Positions 46,057 through 55,673 are shown, counted from the first letter of the stretch. The stretch: 64,000 bases of DNA from Deltaproteobacteria bacterium (GCA_016200545.1 JACQEO010000047.1:1-64000); one strand, 5' to 3'. Notes: generated by a model from the letters alone, not told the origin. Made by a program: numbers and translations.

Positions 46057-46788
46057 ATGACCAGCGGATCGGGCGCGGCTACGGCATCGTCGGTCGCCAA
46101 GGCGGCGCAGACGGTTGCGCGGCCCGCGGCATGTGCGGCGCCGCCGGACGCGCTCGAGGACGCGGCGCGGGCGCGCGCCGCAGGCGCATGGGAGGACGTG
46201 CTCCAGCATGCCGAGCGCGCCGCCGTCGGCGGCGCCGATCATGCGGTGGTGACCGAGCTCCGCGCGCTCGCGCTCACGCACCTGCGGCGGCTCGATGACG
46301 CCGAGGCGCAATTCGCCGCGCTCCTCGCATCGACCACGCATTGCCGTCGCGCGCAGGCTGGGCTCGGCATCATCGCACTCGAACGCGGCGACGACCTCAC
46401 CGCGCGTGCGTGGCTCGACCGCGCGACGACCGCGGGCGGCGATGCCGACGCGTGGGCGGCGCTCGGGCTTTGTCTCACGCGACTCGCCGCGGTGGAGGAA
46501 GCGTGGCGCGCCTACGTCGAGGCGCGCACCCTCGATCCGGCACATCGCGTTGCCCTCCATGGCCTCGTCACACTCGCGAGCCCGCTCGAGCGGCTCGCGG
46601 AGCTCGAGACGCATCTGCGCGACTATCTCGTGCACGTCGGCGAGGACGCCGACGTGCGCTTCGCGCTCGCCGGCTGCCTGTACGCCTCCGGACGGTGCGA
46701 CGAGAGTCGGGCGGTGGTGCGTGAGGTGCTGCGCCAGGCGCCCACCCATGCCCTGGCACAGGCGCTGGAGCACGAGCTCGCTTCGTGA
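46057..46788 (+). CDS. TPR-repeat protein of the flagellar glycosylation operon
   Basis: 243 residues. After a variable N-terminus, helical repeats of TPR type run from about 60 to the end (ALALTHLRRLDDAEAQFAALL, AGLGIIALERGDDLTARAWLDRA, FALAGCLYASGRCDESRAVV). Such proteins often partner glycosyltransferases; the OGT-like arrangement of TPR next to transferase is suggestive. The ATG at 46057 after a G-rich site is preferred to an in-frame start at 45955, which would overlap the sigma-54 box. It overlaps the next gene by GTGA. Role inferred from the operon. Confidence 0.65.
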   Translation: MTSGSGAATASSVAKAAQTVARPAACAAPPDALEDAARARAAGAWEDVLQHAERAAVGGADHAVVTELRALALTHLRRLDDAEAQFAALLASTTHCRRAQAGLGIIALERGDDLTARAWLDRATTAGGDADAWAALGLCLTRLAAVEEAWRAYVEARTLDPAHRVALHGLVTLASPLERLAELETHLRDYLVHVGEDADVRFALAGCLYASGRCDESRAVVREVLRQAPTHALAQALEHELAS

Positions 46789-48608
46789 CACTCCGCGAGG
46801 AGAACCAACGGGTACTCGCGGTACGTGCCCCCACGCTCGCGGTCGCCATCACGGCCGCGCCCGTTCCGCCCTCACACGTGCTCACGTGGACCGAGGCCGG
46901 CGCACCTCTCCTGGCGATCGCCGGCGTTTCACTCCAACATCGCACGGATCCAATGCAGGACGGGGTACGCTGGGCACGCCGCGCGGCGGAGCGCCTCGCC
47001 GCCGCGGGCGCGACGCGTGCCGTCGTCGTCGGCCTCGGCCTCGGCTATCACGTGGAGGCGCTCGCGGCGCGCTTCACCGGCACCATCGTCGTCGTCGAGC
47101 CCGACCTCGCGGTATGGCGATTGGCGCTCGCGAACCGCGATATCGCGTCGCTGCTCGCGCGTATCGATATCGTCACCAGCGCCGACGGCGACGCCGCCGA
47201 CGGTTCGACGGCGGGCACGACGGTCACGAGCGAGCGTACGCGTGTCCTCGGCTACGGGCCGTCGCTGCTCGTGCCGACCGGCGTCTACCGGCAGGCGCTG
47301 ACCACCTGGCAGGCGTCGGCGACGCGCCTCGGCGTGCGCATGAAGATTCTCGTCGTCTCACCGATCTACGGGGGGTCGTGGCCGATCGCCGGCTATGCGG
47401 CGCGAGCGCTCGGAGCGCTCGGACACGAGACGCACCTCCTCGACCTGAGTCCGTTTCACGAGGGCTTTCGCGCGCTCGAGCGCTTCGGCGCCCGCCGCGT
47501 ACGCCGCCGCGCGCTCGAGAGCCGCTACTGTGACACGCTCGGCGCCGGCGTCGTCGCCGCCGTCGAGGCGATCCAGCCCGACATCGTGCTGGCGCTGGCG
47601 CAGGCGCCGCTCGGCGTCGCGGCGCTCGACGAGATCGGCGCGAGTGGCGCCCTGCGCGTGCTGTGGTTCGTCGAAGACTTCCGTGTGCTCACATACTGGC
47701 GCGAGGTTGCGTCGCACTACGACTACGTCTTCACCATCCAGGACGGGGAGTGCCTCGACGCCATCGGCGGCGTGACCGACGCCTGCCTCGAGTACCTGCC
47801 ATGCGGCTTCGATCCCGAGATTCATCGTCCGGTAAGCCTCGGCGCCGACGAGCGCGCCGCGTACGGCAGCGAGGTGGCGTTCGTCGGGGCCGGCTACCGC
47901 AACCGCCGACTCGCCTTCCGGCGCTTCCTGGACGCCGATTTCCGCATCTGGGGTAGTGACTGGGAGGGCGCCGGGGACCTCGCGCGCGTCATTCAACGCG
48001 GCGGCGCCCGTATCACGACCGAAGAGTCGGTGCGTATCTTCAACGCCGTCGATGTGAATCTCAACCTGCACTCGTCCACGTACCACGACGGCGTTGACCC
48101 GCGCGGCGACTTCGTGAACCCACGTACGTTCGAGCTCGCGGGCTGCGGTGCCTTTCAGGTGGTCGACCGGCGGACGCTCCTGCCGCCGCTCTTCGACCAG
48201 CGCGAGCTCGCGATCGCACACAGCGTCGCCGAGATGCGGGAGCTCACCCGATATTATCTCGCGCACCCCGAGGAACGCATCCCGATGGCGGGCCGCGCGC
48301 GTCGGCACGCGCTCGCCGAGCACACGTACCGTCATCGCCTCGCGCGTCTCCTCGGTACCGTACTCAGTCGCGAGCAGGATCGCCTGCTGGCGCGGCCGCG
48401 CGTCGCGACCGTCGGTGACGTCGTGCGCGAGGACGGGGAGAGCGCGCTCGGGCGATTTCTCGCGCGCTTCGATCCCGCGACGCCGCTGACACTCGAGCGC
48501 CTCGTCGGCAGCATCGTCGAGCACGAAGGACCACTCGAGGAGCCGGAAGCGATCTTCCTCTTCCTGCATCAGTTCGACGAGATGTACCTGCGGGAGTACC
48601 GCGCATGA
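46785..48608 (+). CDS. CgeB-like glycosyltransferase with N-terminal Rossmann-like domain
   Basis: 607 residues. Residues 50-180 form a Rossmann-like unit (VVVGLGLGYHVEALAARF, IVVVEPDLAVW), resembling the domain seen in motility-associated (DUF115/Maf-like) proteins. Residues 186-510 are CgeB/DUF3880-type glycosyltransferase: ILVVSPIYGGSWPIAGYAARAL, RVLWFVEDFR, VFTIQDGECLDAI, LEYLPCGFDPEIHRP and the donor-site NPRTFELAGCGAFQVVD. The position after the filament genes and downstream of a sigma-54 box points to flagellin glycosylation. The start is a GTG in GTGA overlap with the TPR gene. The sugar is unknown. Confidence 0.7.
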   Translation: MTLREENQRVLAVRAPTLAVAITAAPVPPSHVLTWTEAGAPLLAIAGVSLQHRTDPMQDGVRWARRAAERLAAAGATRAVVVGLGLGYHVEALAARFTGTIVVVEPDLAVWRLALANRDIASLLARIDIVTSADGDAADGSTAGTTVTSERTRVLGYGPSLLVPTGVYRQALTTWQASATRLGVRMKILVVSPIYGGSWPIAGYAARALGALGHETHLLDLSPFHEGFRALERFGARRVRRRALESRYCDTLGAGVVAAVEAIQPDIVLALAQAPLGVAALDEIGASGALRVLWFVEDFRVLTYWREVASHYDYVFTIQDGECLDAIGGVTDACLEYLPCGFDPEIHRPVSLGADERAAYGSEVAFVGAGYRNRRLAFRRFLDADFRIWGSDWEGAGDLARVIQRGGARITTEESVRIFNAVDVNLNLHSSTYHDGVDPRGDFVNPRTFELAGCGAFQVVDRRTLLPPLFDQRELAIAHSVAEMRELTRYYLAHPEERIPMAGRARRHALAEHTYRHRLARLLGTVLSREQDRLLARPRVATVGDVVREDGESALGRFLARFDPATPLTLERLVGSIVEHEGPLEEPEAIFLFLHQFDEMYLREYRA

Positions 48609-50239
48609 GCGCGCAGCGCATCTTGATCGTCAATCTGACGCGCTTCGGCGACCTCCTGCAGACCTCTCCGGCGGTGGCGACGCTGCGCGTACACCACCCC
48701 GGGGCGACGGTGACGTTGCTCGCCGAGCGCAACTTCGCCGACGTCTGCGACGACATTCCCGGTATCGATCGGGTCGTGCGCGTCGACCTCGATCGGCTCG
48801 GCGGCCTCATGCTACGCGGCGGCCCGGCACTTCTCGACGGCTATCGTTCCGTCGAGGCGTTGCTCGGCGAGTTGCGCGCCGCGCACTACGACTTGGCGCT
48901 CAACTTCTCGAGCTCACGGATGACGGCGGTCTTCATGGGCCTCCTCGGCATCGACAACGTGCGCGGCTGGTCGATGACGAGCGACGGGTTCCGCGTCATT
49001 CACCATCCGTGGGCGCGCCTGTTCGCGACGATGTGTCTCAACCGTCGCGTCGCGGTCTTCAACCTCGTCGACTACTACCGCTCGATGGCGGGCGGCGGAG
49101 GAGGGGTGCAGCCGCTGCGCTACACGGTGGCGCCGGCGGCGGCGACGGCGGTGGCGGAACTTCTCGCCGCCGAAGCGGTGGGCGCCGACACGCCGCTCGT
49201 GGGCCTGCAGCTCGGCGCCAGCCGCGAGATCCGCCAGTGGCCCGCGGCGGCGTTCGCGGCGCTCGGACGCGAGCTCGTCGCCGGCGGGCGTCGCGTCGTC
49301 CTCGTCGGCGGCCGCGGCGACCGTGCGCTCGCCGCGGCGGTGGCCGCGGAGGTCGGCGACGGCGTCGTCGACACCTGCGGTCAGACCGGGATCGCCGAGC
49401 TCGGCGCTCTCCTCCAACGTCTCGACGTGTTGGTGAGCGGAGATACCGGGCCGATGCACATGGCGGTCGCCGTCGGCACGCCGGTCGTCGGGCTCTTCTT
49501 CGGTCCCGCGTCGCCGTTCGATACCGGTCCGTACGCTCCCGACGACGTGCTGCTGCATGCCAACGCGCCGTGCGCGCCCTGCGATCACAACGTCACCTGC
49601 CTGCAGCCGTTCTGTCGCACGGAGATCGCTCCGCAGACGGTCGCCGCCGTGGTCGCGGCGCGCCTCGCCGAGAACTGGCCGGCCCTCGCGCGCATCGCGC
49701 GCGCGACGTCGAGCGCGCGACTCTACCGCACCGCCTTCGACCACGCCGGCTTCTACCGCTGCGACGTGCTCGGGGAGGTCGCGCCGCGACCCGAGGACGA
49801 GCTGCGGCGGGCGTATCGCGCCACCTGGCTCACGCTCCTCAGCGGTGTCGCGCTCCCGGCGCCGCTGCCGAGCACGATCGACGTCGCGCCGTTCGCCGTC
49901 CTCGCGCATCTCGCCCGCGAGGGCGAGACGGTGGCGACACGGTTGCGCGGCGTCGCGCTGACGGCGGCGCCGATCGACGAGATCGCGCGCCTCGGACGCG
50001 AACTCGACGTGCTCGATCGAACGCTCCTCGAGCACGGCGGTGCCCATCCCGACACCGCCGTGCTGACGCAGATGTTCAAGTTCGGGAAAGAGAACCTCGA
50101 GGGCGACGACGTCGCAACGCTCGCGGACGAGACGCGCGCCCTCTACCACGAGCTCGCCCGCGGAGCCGATTGCATGGCGGCGCTGCTTGGCGACGCCGGA
50201 ATCAAGGGGGACACGCACCATGCACGTCTTCATCAATGA
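48605..50239 (+). CDS. GT9 (heptosyltransferase-family) glycosyltransferase with C-terminal extension
   Basis: 544 residues. The first 350 are a GT9 fold: ILIVNLTRFGDLLQTSPAVA, the acceptor-side NFSSSRMTAVF, then the donor site GLQLGASREIRQWP and VSGDTGPMHMAVAVGTPVVGLFFGP. The remaining 190 residues are helical and have no recognised relatives. GT9 enzymes add heptose or a similar sugar from an ADP- or GDP-linked donor; here the operon suggests flagellin as target rather than lipopolysaccharide, but that is inference. It shares ATGA with the CgeB-like gene and overlaps the next gene by 20 bases. Confidence 0.75.
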   Translation: MSAQRILIVNLTRFGDLLQTSPAVATLRVHHPGATVTLLAERNFADVCDDIPGIDRVVRVDLDRLGGLMLRGGPALLDGYRSVEALLGELRAAHYDLALNFSSSRMTAVFMGLLGIDNVRGWSMTSDGFRVIHHPWARLFATMCLNRRVAVFNLVDYYRSMAGGGGGVQPLRYTVAPAAATAVAELLAAEAVGADTPLVGLQLGASREIRQWPAAAFAALGRELVAGGRRVVLVGGRGDRALAAAVAAEVGDGVVDTCGQTGIAELGALLQRLDVLVSGDTGPMHMAVAVGTPVVGLFFGPASPFDTGPYAPDDVLLHANAPCAPCDHNVTCLQPFCRTEIAPQTVAAVVAARLAENWPALARIARATSSARLYRTAFDHAGFYRCDVLGEVAPRPEDELRRAYRATWLTLLSGVALPAPLPSTIDVAPFAVLAHLAREGETVATRLRGVALTAAPIDEIARLGRELDVLDRTLLEHGGAHPDTAVLTQMFKFGKENLEGDDVATLADETRALYHELARGADCMAALLGDAGIKGDTHHARLHQ

Positions 50240-50822
50240 GCGCGAAGTAGGCGCGGTGGAAGCCGCGGGCGCGACCGTCGGAGAGATGGTCGAGGCGCTC
50301 GGCGTTCACGTCGATCCGAACGAGATCGTCACCGGCGTCGAGCTCGACGGCGTCATGTTCAGCGCCGGGGAGGAGCACCGCTACGCGCGGCGGGCGGCGG
50401 TGAACGTCGAGCGGCTGGTCCTCGAAACCGCGACGCCGGCGACCTTCGCCCTGCGCATGCGACGCGAGCTGGCGAGCGCGGTCGCCGTGATCGCCACGAA
50501 GGTGGAGCTGGTGGTGTCCCGCTTCGGGGCCGGCGACGATCACGACGCGAACGCGCTGCTGGCCGCCCTCCTCGAGGAGCTGCGCTTGGCGCTCGTCCTC
50601 GAACAGCAAGTGGCGACGCTCGACGGCGCCGTGATCCCCGCGGCGGTCGAACCGATCGTGGCTGTCGCGCCGGCGCTCCTCGCCGCGCAGGAGCGGCGCG
50701 GCTGGGACGAGCTGGCGCGCCTTCTCGGCGGGCGGCTCGCGCCGGCGTTGCGTGCCTGGAGCGAAGCGGAGGCCGCCCTCGCGACGGCGGGCGCCGGCGT
50801 GCCGGTTTCGTCAAGCTTCTGA
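50220..50822 (+). CDS. Protein of unknown function, possible beta-grasp N-terminal domain
   Basis: 200 residues. The N-terminal 50 (MHVFINEREVGAVEAAGATVGEMVEALG, then IVTGVELDG) follow a beta-grasp-like plan of strand, GxTVGE turn and helix, and VELDG strand. The rest is a helical bundle. No family could be named. It is the fourth gene of the sigma-54-driven operon, overlapping the GT9 gene; the ATG at 50220 has a purine-rich AAGGGGGA site. The dyad at 50809-50824 includes its last codons and stop, so its 3' end doubles as regulatory DNA for the next operon. Confidence 0.55.
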   Translation: MHVFINEREVGAVEAAGATVGEMVEALGVHVDPNEIVTGVELDGVMFSAGEEHRYARRAAVNVERLVLETATPATFALRMRRELASAVAVIATKVELVVSRFGAGDDHDANALLAALLEELRLALVLEQQVATLDGAVIPAAVEPIVAVAPALLAAQERRGWDELARLLGGRLAPALRAWSEAEAALATAGAGVPVSSSF

Positions 50823-50824
50823 CG
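50809..50824 (+). promoter_or_regulatory. Predicted sigma-54 enhancer dyad (site 2), embedded in a stop codon
   Basis: CGTCA-AGCTTC-TGACG, followed by GTC. The TGA of the right arm is the stop codon of the preceding gene. Its centre is 103 bases before the GG of the sigma-54 box at 50918. Confidence 0.65.
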
Positions 50825-50917
50825 GTCGAGCCGGCTCGCCCGGCCAAATCCATGGCCGGCCTCGGCGGCGGCGGCGAAATTTCGTCGCGATTTCGACCCG
50901 GGACCGTGCGACGCACA

Positions 50918-50933
50918 CGGCACAGGCGTTGCT
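50918..50933 (+). promoter_or_regulatory. Sigma-54 promoter of the AMIN-TPR/kinase/regulator operon
   Basis: CGGCACAGGCGTTGCT matches TGGCACG-N4-TTGCW except for the first and seventh positions, with the exact 10-base GG-GC interval. The predicted start, about 50944, is only some 12 bases before the ATG at 50956. Confidence 0.65.
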
Positions 50934-50955
50934 CGATGGGCAAAAATTTCCCGGT

Positions 50956-53364
50956 ATGCGGAATCCGCGACAGATAGCGCTCCTCGCCGCCGTGCTCCTC
51001 GCGGTTCCCGAGAGTCGGGCGCGCGCCGAGGCGCTCTTCGCCTCGCCGCCGCACTTCCTGACGCTGCGTGATCGCGAGCAGATCGTGTTCTTCATCAACG
51101 AGCCCGTCGTCGGCGCGCTCGCCTCGCGCAGCGCCGCCGACACCGTCGACGTGGTGGTGCCGCGCGCGATCGTCGATCCGACGCTGCGCGGGACGACGTT
51201 CCGCGGCGACGAGAGCGGCGTCGGCGCAGGGACGAGGGTCGCGCTCGCGCCCGGGATGCGCGGCAATGCCGCGATCCGGATCACCACCAGCGCTGAGCCC
51301 GGCGGCGTGCACGCGTACTCGGAGGACGACCCGCCGCGTCTCATCGTGGATCTACTCGTGGCCGCGGTGCAGCCGACGCCGGCACGCACGGCGATGCCGG
51401 CCGCGAGGGCGAGGGCGACGGCGGCGTCGGTCGCACGGTCGCCACGGCCGACCAGATCACCGGCGCCGACGGCGGCCCTTCCGACCCCGCGACCGACCGC
51501 CTCGGCGCACGTGCCGTCGCCGGTGCCGACCGCCGAAGGGCACCTCGGCACACTGCGCTCGACACTGGTGCTCGCCGCCGCTCCCGACGCGCCGGCCGCC
51601 GAGATGTTCCCGTGCGCCTGGCAGCGTGTCGGCGGCGTTGCCTTCTGCGCACCCGATCCCGACGCGTACGCGGGGAACAACGAGTTCGCGTCGCTCGCGA
51701 ACGCGCTCGCGAAGAACGCCGACGCCGCGGCGTTACCGCCCGCGTCGGCCAGCGACGAGCCTGCGGCACTCTACCTCGCCGCCGATCGCGAGCTCGTGAT
51801 CCGGGCGGCGAGCGGACGATTGCTGCCGGCGATCGACCTCTATCGCCGGGCGGTGCGCCGTGCGCCCGGGTTCTTCGACGCGCCGCGAGCGCGGCTCAAC
51901 GTCGCGCTCGCCTACCGCACGCTCGGCTTCGACGCCGAGCTGCAGAGTGTCGCGCGGGCGGCGGGCACGGATCCGACGCGTGCGGTGCTCGACGCGCTCG
52001 TCGGCGACCTCGCGCGCGAGCACGGCGCGACCGACCGCGCGCGTGACGCGTATGCGCGCGCGGCGGGTGATGGCGGCGCCGGCGCGTGTCTCGCGGCGCG
52101 CGGCCGCGCGGCGCTCTTGCTCGCAAGCGACCCGCCGGGAGACGCCTCCGCAGAAGTGATGCGCTTGCCGAATCTCTGTCCAGCGGCGCTGCTCGCGGAC
52201 CCCGAGACCATCCGCGTCCAGGCACGACAGGAACTCGCCAGTGGCGACCCGCGACGCGCGCGCGCAATGCTCGAGGGGCTGCGACGCGCGCCGGGCTCCG
52301 GTCAGGAAGGGATCGTCCTCGAGGACGTGGCGACGGCGGCGATCGCGGTCGGCGAGCAGGCGACGGCACGCGACGCGTACACGCAACTCGCCTCCGGTCG
52401 CTTCGGCGCCCGCCTCGCGACCCGCGGTACGCTCGGCCTCGCGCGCCTCGACGCCGCCGGCGGAGACGTCGACGCCGGCTTCCGCCGGCTCGGCACGCTG
52501 GCGCCGGAAGCCGGGTTCGATGAGCGCCGCCGCTTCGCGCGCGACGCGCTGGCGCACGCGCTCACACGCGGCGCCGCGGCGGAGGCGGTTGCGATCGTTG
52601 TCGAGCAGGGGCTCGCGCCCTCGGCGCTCACGCCCGAGGAGCAGATTCTCTTGGCGCGGAGCTATCGCTCGGTCGGCTTGACCGTCGAAGCAGAGGCGCT
52701 GCTACGCCGCCTCGGCGAGGCGCTCGGCACGTCGGCGCCGGACGCGCTCTGGGAGGAACGCGGCAACGCGGCGCTCGCCAGCGCCGCGGCACCGCAAGCC
52801 TTGGCGGTCGCGGACGATTGGTTGCGTACGCGCGGGACCGCCGCGCCGGCGGCGGCGCTCGCGCTGCGCGCACGCGCCCTCGCGACGCTCGGGCAGAGCA
52901 CCGTGGCCGCACAGAGCGTGAGCGAGGCGGCGGCGACGCTCGATCCCGTTGCGGCGCGCGCGCTTCGTCTCGACGTGGCCGCCCAGGTACGCGTTGCCGA
53001 CCCCGCGCTCGCGGCGCGTCTGGTGCGGGCGGCGCTTGCCGATGACCGTGCTCCGGCGCTCGCCGCGCGCGAGGCTGCGGCGGCGCTCCGTACCCTCGCC
53101 GAGGCGGCGGAGGCGAGCGGTGAGGATGCCGCGGCGCTCGCCGCCTATAGTGAGCTCACCAGCCGCTATCCGGATCAGCCGAGCGCCGCCGGCGCGACCT
53201 ACCGGATGGCGCGCCTCCGGGCCGGCGACGGCGGCCGGGCGGCCCTCGCCGCATACGCCGACGTGGCGCGCAGCCGCGACGCCCTGGAGCGTCGCGTCGG
53301 CACCGCGGCGCAAGACTACGAGACGATCGTGCGCCCGTTCGAGAACCGCCGGGAGGAACCGTGA
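50956..53364 (+). CDS. Exported protein with AMIN-like domain and TPR repeats
   Basis: 802 residues. A signal peptide ends near ARA (about 22). Residues 28-136 resemble the AMIN domain: a beta-rich stretch ending GVHAYSEDDPPRLIVDLL. AMIN domains target periplasmic proteins to peptidoglycan. A Thr/Pro/Ala linker (140-185) leads to TPR-like helices from about 245 to 790 (AIDLYRRAVRRAPGFFDAPRARLNVALAYRTLG). The start is immediately downstream of a sigma-54 box; the gene overlaps the kinase gene by four bases (GTGA). It may be a cell-wall anchor or assembly factor of the flagellum co-expressed with its regulators. No known flagellar name fits. Confidence 0.65.
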   Translation: MRNPRQIALLAAVLLAVPESRARAEALFASPPHFLTLRDREQIVFFINEPVVGALASRSAADTVDVVVPRAIVDPTLRGTTFRGDESGVGAGTRVALAPGMRGNAAIRITTSAEPGGVHAYSEDDPPRLIVDLLVAAVQPTPARTAMPAARARATAASVARSPRPTRSPAPTAALPTPRPTASAHVPSPVPTAEGHLGTLRSTLVLAAAPDAPAAEMFPCAWQRVGGVAFCAPDPDAYAGNNEFASLANALAKNADAAALPPASASDEPAALYLAADRELVIRAASGRLLPAIDLYRRAVRRAPGFFDAPRARLNVALAYRTLGFDAELQSVARAAGTDPTRAVLDALVGDLAREHGATDRARDAYARAAGDGGAGACLAARGRAALLLASDPPGDASAEVMRLPNLCPAALLADPETIRVQARQELASGDPRRARAMLEGLRRAPGSGQEGIVLEDVATAAIAVGEQATARDAYTQLASGRFGARLATRGTLGLARLDAAGGDVDAGFRRLGTLAPEAGFDERRRFARDALAHALTRGAAAEAVAIVVEQGLAPSALTPEEQILLARSYRSVGLTVEAEALLRRLGEALGTSAPDALWEERGNAALASAAAPQALAVADDWLRTRGTAAPAAALALRARALATLGQSTVAAQSVSEAAATLDPVAARALRLDVAAQVRVADPALAARLVRAALADDRAPALAAREAAAALRTLAEAAEASGEDAAALAAYSELTSRYPDQPSAAGATYRMARLRAGDGGRAALAAYADVARSRDALERRVGTAAQDYETIVRPFENRREEP

Positions 53365-54263
53365 GCCGCGGGAGCGCCGAGGCGCTGGTGCGCGGGCCGA
53401 GTGCGCACCAGCTCGCGGAATTGCACGCCGCGTTCCGCGTCTTCACCGAGGCGACGGCGAGCCTCGAGCAGCAGTACCGGGATCTCCAGGCGCACGCGGA
53501 CGCGCTCCGCCGCGAGCTCGAAGAGAAGAAGCGGGCGCTCGATGCCAGCATCGCGCGTCAGCGCTGCCTCGAGACGCAGGCACTCCGCCACGGGCGACTC
53601 GCCGCGATGGGGGAGATGGCGGCGACCTTGGCGCACGAGGTGCGCAATCCGCTCGGTGCCATGGAGCTCTGCAGCAAGCTCCTTGCCGACGAGGTGCGCG
53701 CGCAGCCGTCGGCTCTGCGCTTGGCCGAACAGGTCGCGAGCGGCGTCGCCGATTTGAACCATTTGGTGACGAACATCCTCGACTACACGCGCCTCCCGGA
53801 ACCGTGTCTGGCGACGACGGCACTCGACGCGCTCGTCGACGAGGTTTTGGCGGTGGCGGCGCCGGCGCTCGGCGCCGGCGTAGGCATCGCGCGCCGCGGC
53901 GCGCGCGGTGTCACCTGGCCGGTCGACCGCGGCCTCCTCGTCCAGGCACTTCTGAACCTGGTGCGGAACGCCGGCGAGGCCATGGCCGGCGCGGGCACGC
54001 TCGCCGTCGCCCTCGAGCCGTCGACGCGCTGGCTGCGCATCATCGTCGCCGACGACGGCCCGGGAATCTCGGCCGCCAACGCCGAGAGCATCTTCGCGCC
54101 GTTTTTTACCACGAAGGAGCGCGGAACCGGGCTCGGCCTCGCGGTCGCGCGCGCCGCGGTCGCCGCCCACGGCGGCACGCTCGCGCTGCGCCCGTGCGCG
54201 GGCGGCGCGACCTTCGTCCTGACGCTACCGCAGGCGGGGCAGACCGCCCCTGACGAGGAGTGA
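53361..54263 (+). CDS. flgS: FlgS/FleS-like cytoplasmic sensor histidine kinase
   Basis: 300 residues with no membrane segment. A coiled coil at 30-75 is followed by the dimerisation box LAHEVRNPLGA with phospho-accepting His92. The ATPase domain has LVRNAGEAM (N box), DDGPGIS (G1), FFTTKERGTGLGL (F/G2) and a final GGATFVLTLP. It lies directly upstream of an NtrC-type regulator and among flagellar genes, the arrangement of FlgS-FlgR, which sense export-apparatus completion and switch on sigma-54 flagellar genes. GTG start in overlap with the AMIN-TPR gene. The symbol is assigned by context. Confidence 0.8.
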   Translation: MSRGSAEALVRGPSAHQLAELHAAFRVFTEATASLEQQYRDLQAHADALRRELEEKKRALDASIARQRCLETQALRHGRLAAMGEMAATLAHEVRNPLGAMELCSKLLADEVRAQPSALRLAEQVASGVADLNHLVTNILDYTRLPEPCLATTALDALVDEVLAVAAPALGAGVGIARRGARGVTWPVDRGLLVQALLNLVRNAGEAMAGAGTLAVALEPSTRWLRIIVADDGPGISAANAESIFAPFFTTKERGTGLGLAVARAAVAAHGGTLALRPCAGGATFVLTLPQAGQTAPDEE

Positions 54264-54265
54264 TC

Positions 54266-55636
54266 ATGCCACAGACGGAACGCATCTTGGTGGTGGACGA
54301 CGAGAGCGGCATGCGCATCGGGCTCACCGAAACGCTCGAGCGCGGCGGCTTTGCGGTGACCGCGGTCGACGGCGGCGCGGCGGCGCTGGCGGCGCTCGAG
54401 CGCGGTGGCTACGTGCTCGTGCTCTGCGACATGCGCATGCCGAGCATGGGCGGAGGCGATCTTCTCGTCGCCGTCCAGGCGCGCCATCCCGGCCTGCCGA
54501 TGGTGATGATGACCGCCTACGGGACGGTCGAGGACGCGGTGGCGGCGATGAAGGCCGGTGCGCGCGACTTTCTGACCAAGCCGTTCTCGCCGCACGATCT
54601 CCTGCATCTGGTGCGCGGCATCTTGCGCGACGCGCGCGAGCGCGCGCCGGAACCGGACGGGCGCGGCGGGGCTCTGCACCGCCAGCTGATCACGCGCTCG
54701 CCGGCGATGCGCCGCGTTCTCGCGATCGCCGAGGGCGTCGCGGCGAGCCGCGCGCCGGTGCTGATCCAGGGCGAGAGCGGAACCGGGAAGGAATTGCTCG
54801 CACGCCACATCCACGCCAGCGGCCCGCGGCGCCAGCAGGCGTTCGTCGCCGTCAACTGCGCGGCGCTGCCGCGGGAGCTCCTCGAAAGCGAGCTCTTCGG
54901 CCACGAGCGTGGGGCGTTCACCGGCGCGATCGCCCGCAAGCTCGGCAAGTTCGAGCTCGCCAACGGCGGCACGATTCTCCTCGACGAGATCAGCGAGCTC
55001 GAGCTGCCGCTGCAGGCGAAGCTGCTGCGCGTCCTCCAGGAGCACGAGATCGATCGCGTCGGCGGCACACGGCCGGTGGCGATCGACGCGCGCGTGATCG
55101 CGACCGCGAACCGCCCGCTCGGACCGCTCGTCGCCGCGGCCGCGTTCCGGCGCGACCTCTACTACCGGCTGCACGTCATTCCCCTCACGGTCCCGCCGCT
55201 GCGCGAGCGCGGCGAGGACGTCGAGGTGCTGATCGACCACTTCTGCGAGCGCTTCCGCGGCGGGCGTGCGCTCACCATCGAGCCGGCGGCGCGCGTATAT
55301 CTGCGCCGCCACGCCTGGCCGGGCAACGTGCGTGAGCTGGAGCACGTGCTCGAGCGCGCCGCGCTGCTCGCCGCCGGCACGACGATCGCCCTCGGTGACG
55401 TCGCGCTCGAGGACGAGCTCACCATGGAGCGTCCCGCCGCCCTCTCCGAAGCTGGCGGCGGCGACTTCGCGGGCCTCACCGTGCACGAAATGGAGCGCCG
55501 GCTCATCCTCGACACCCTGCAACGCACCAAGAACAACCGCAGCCACGCCGCCAAGGTGCTCGGCATCAGCGTCCGCACGCTGCGCAACAAGCTCGCCGAG
55601 TACCGCACGAACAAGCAGATCGATGCGGCGCTGTGA
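54266..55636 (+). CDS. flgR: FlgR/FleR-like sigma-54-dependent response regulator
   Basis: 456 residues. The receiver domain (1-120) has Asp11-Asp12 and phospho-acceptor Asp55 in LCDMRMP. The AAA+ domain has Walker A GESGTGKE near 170, the sigma-54-contacting RGAFTGA near 215, ILLDEISEL as Walker B and a sensor-II arginine region. The C-terminal Fis-type helix-turn-helix covers about 415-455 ([23 protein letters not shown]), so unlike C-terminally truncated FlgR proteins it can bind DNA. Its likely sites are the CGTCA-N6-TGACGGT dyads before three sigma-54 promoters. The ATG at 54266 has GAGGAG at good spacing; the GTG at 54260 overlaps the kinase stop. Confidence 0.88.
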   Translation: MPQTERILVVDDESGMRIGLTETLERGGFAVTAVDGGAAALAALERGGYVLVLCDMRMPSMGGGDLLVAVQARHPGLPMVMMTAYGTVEDAVAAMKAGARDFLTKPFSPHDLLHLVRGILRDARERAPEPDGRGGALHRQLITRSPAMRRVLAIAEGVAASRAPVLIQGESGTGKELLARHIHASGPRRQQAFVAVNCAALPRELLESELFGHERGAFTGAIARKLGKFELANGGTILLDEISELELPLQAKLLRVLQEHEIDRVGGTRPVAIDARVIATANRPLGPLVAAAAFRRDLYYRLHVIPLTVPPLRERGEDVEVLIDHFCERFRGGRALTIEPAARVYLRRHAWPGNVRELEHVLERAALLAAGTTIALGDVALEDELTMERPAALSEAGGGDFAGLTVHEMERRLILDTLQRTKNNRSHAAKVLGISVRTLRNKLAEYRTNKQIDAAL

Positions 55637-55673
55637 CGGACGGGAGCTGCGCATGCTCGACGGCATTCTGGCA

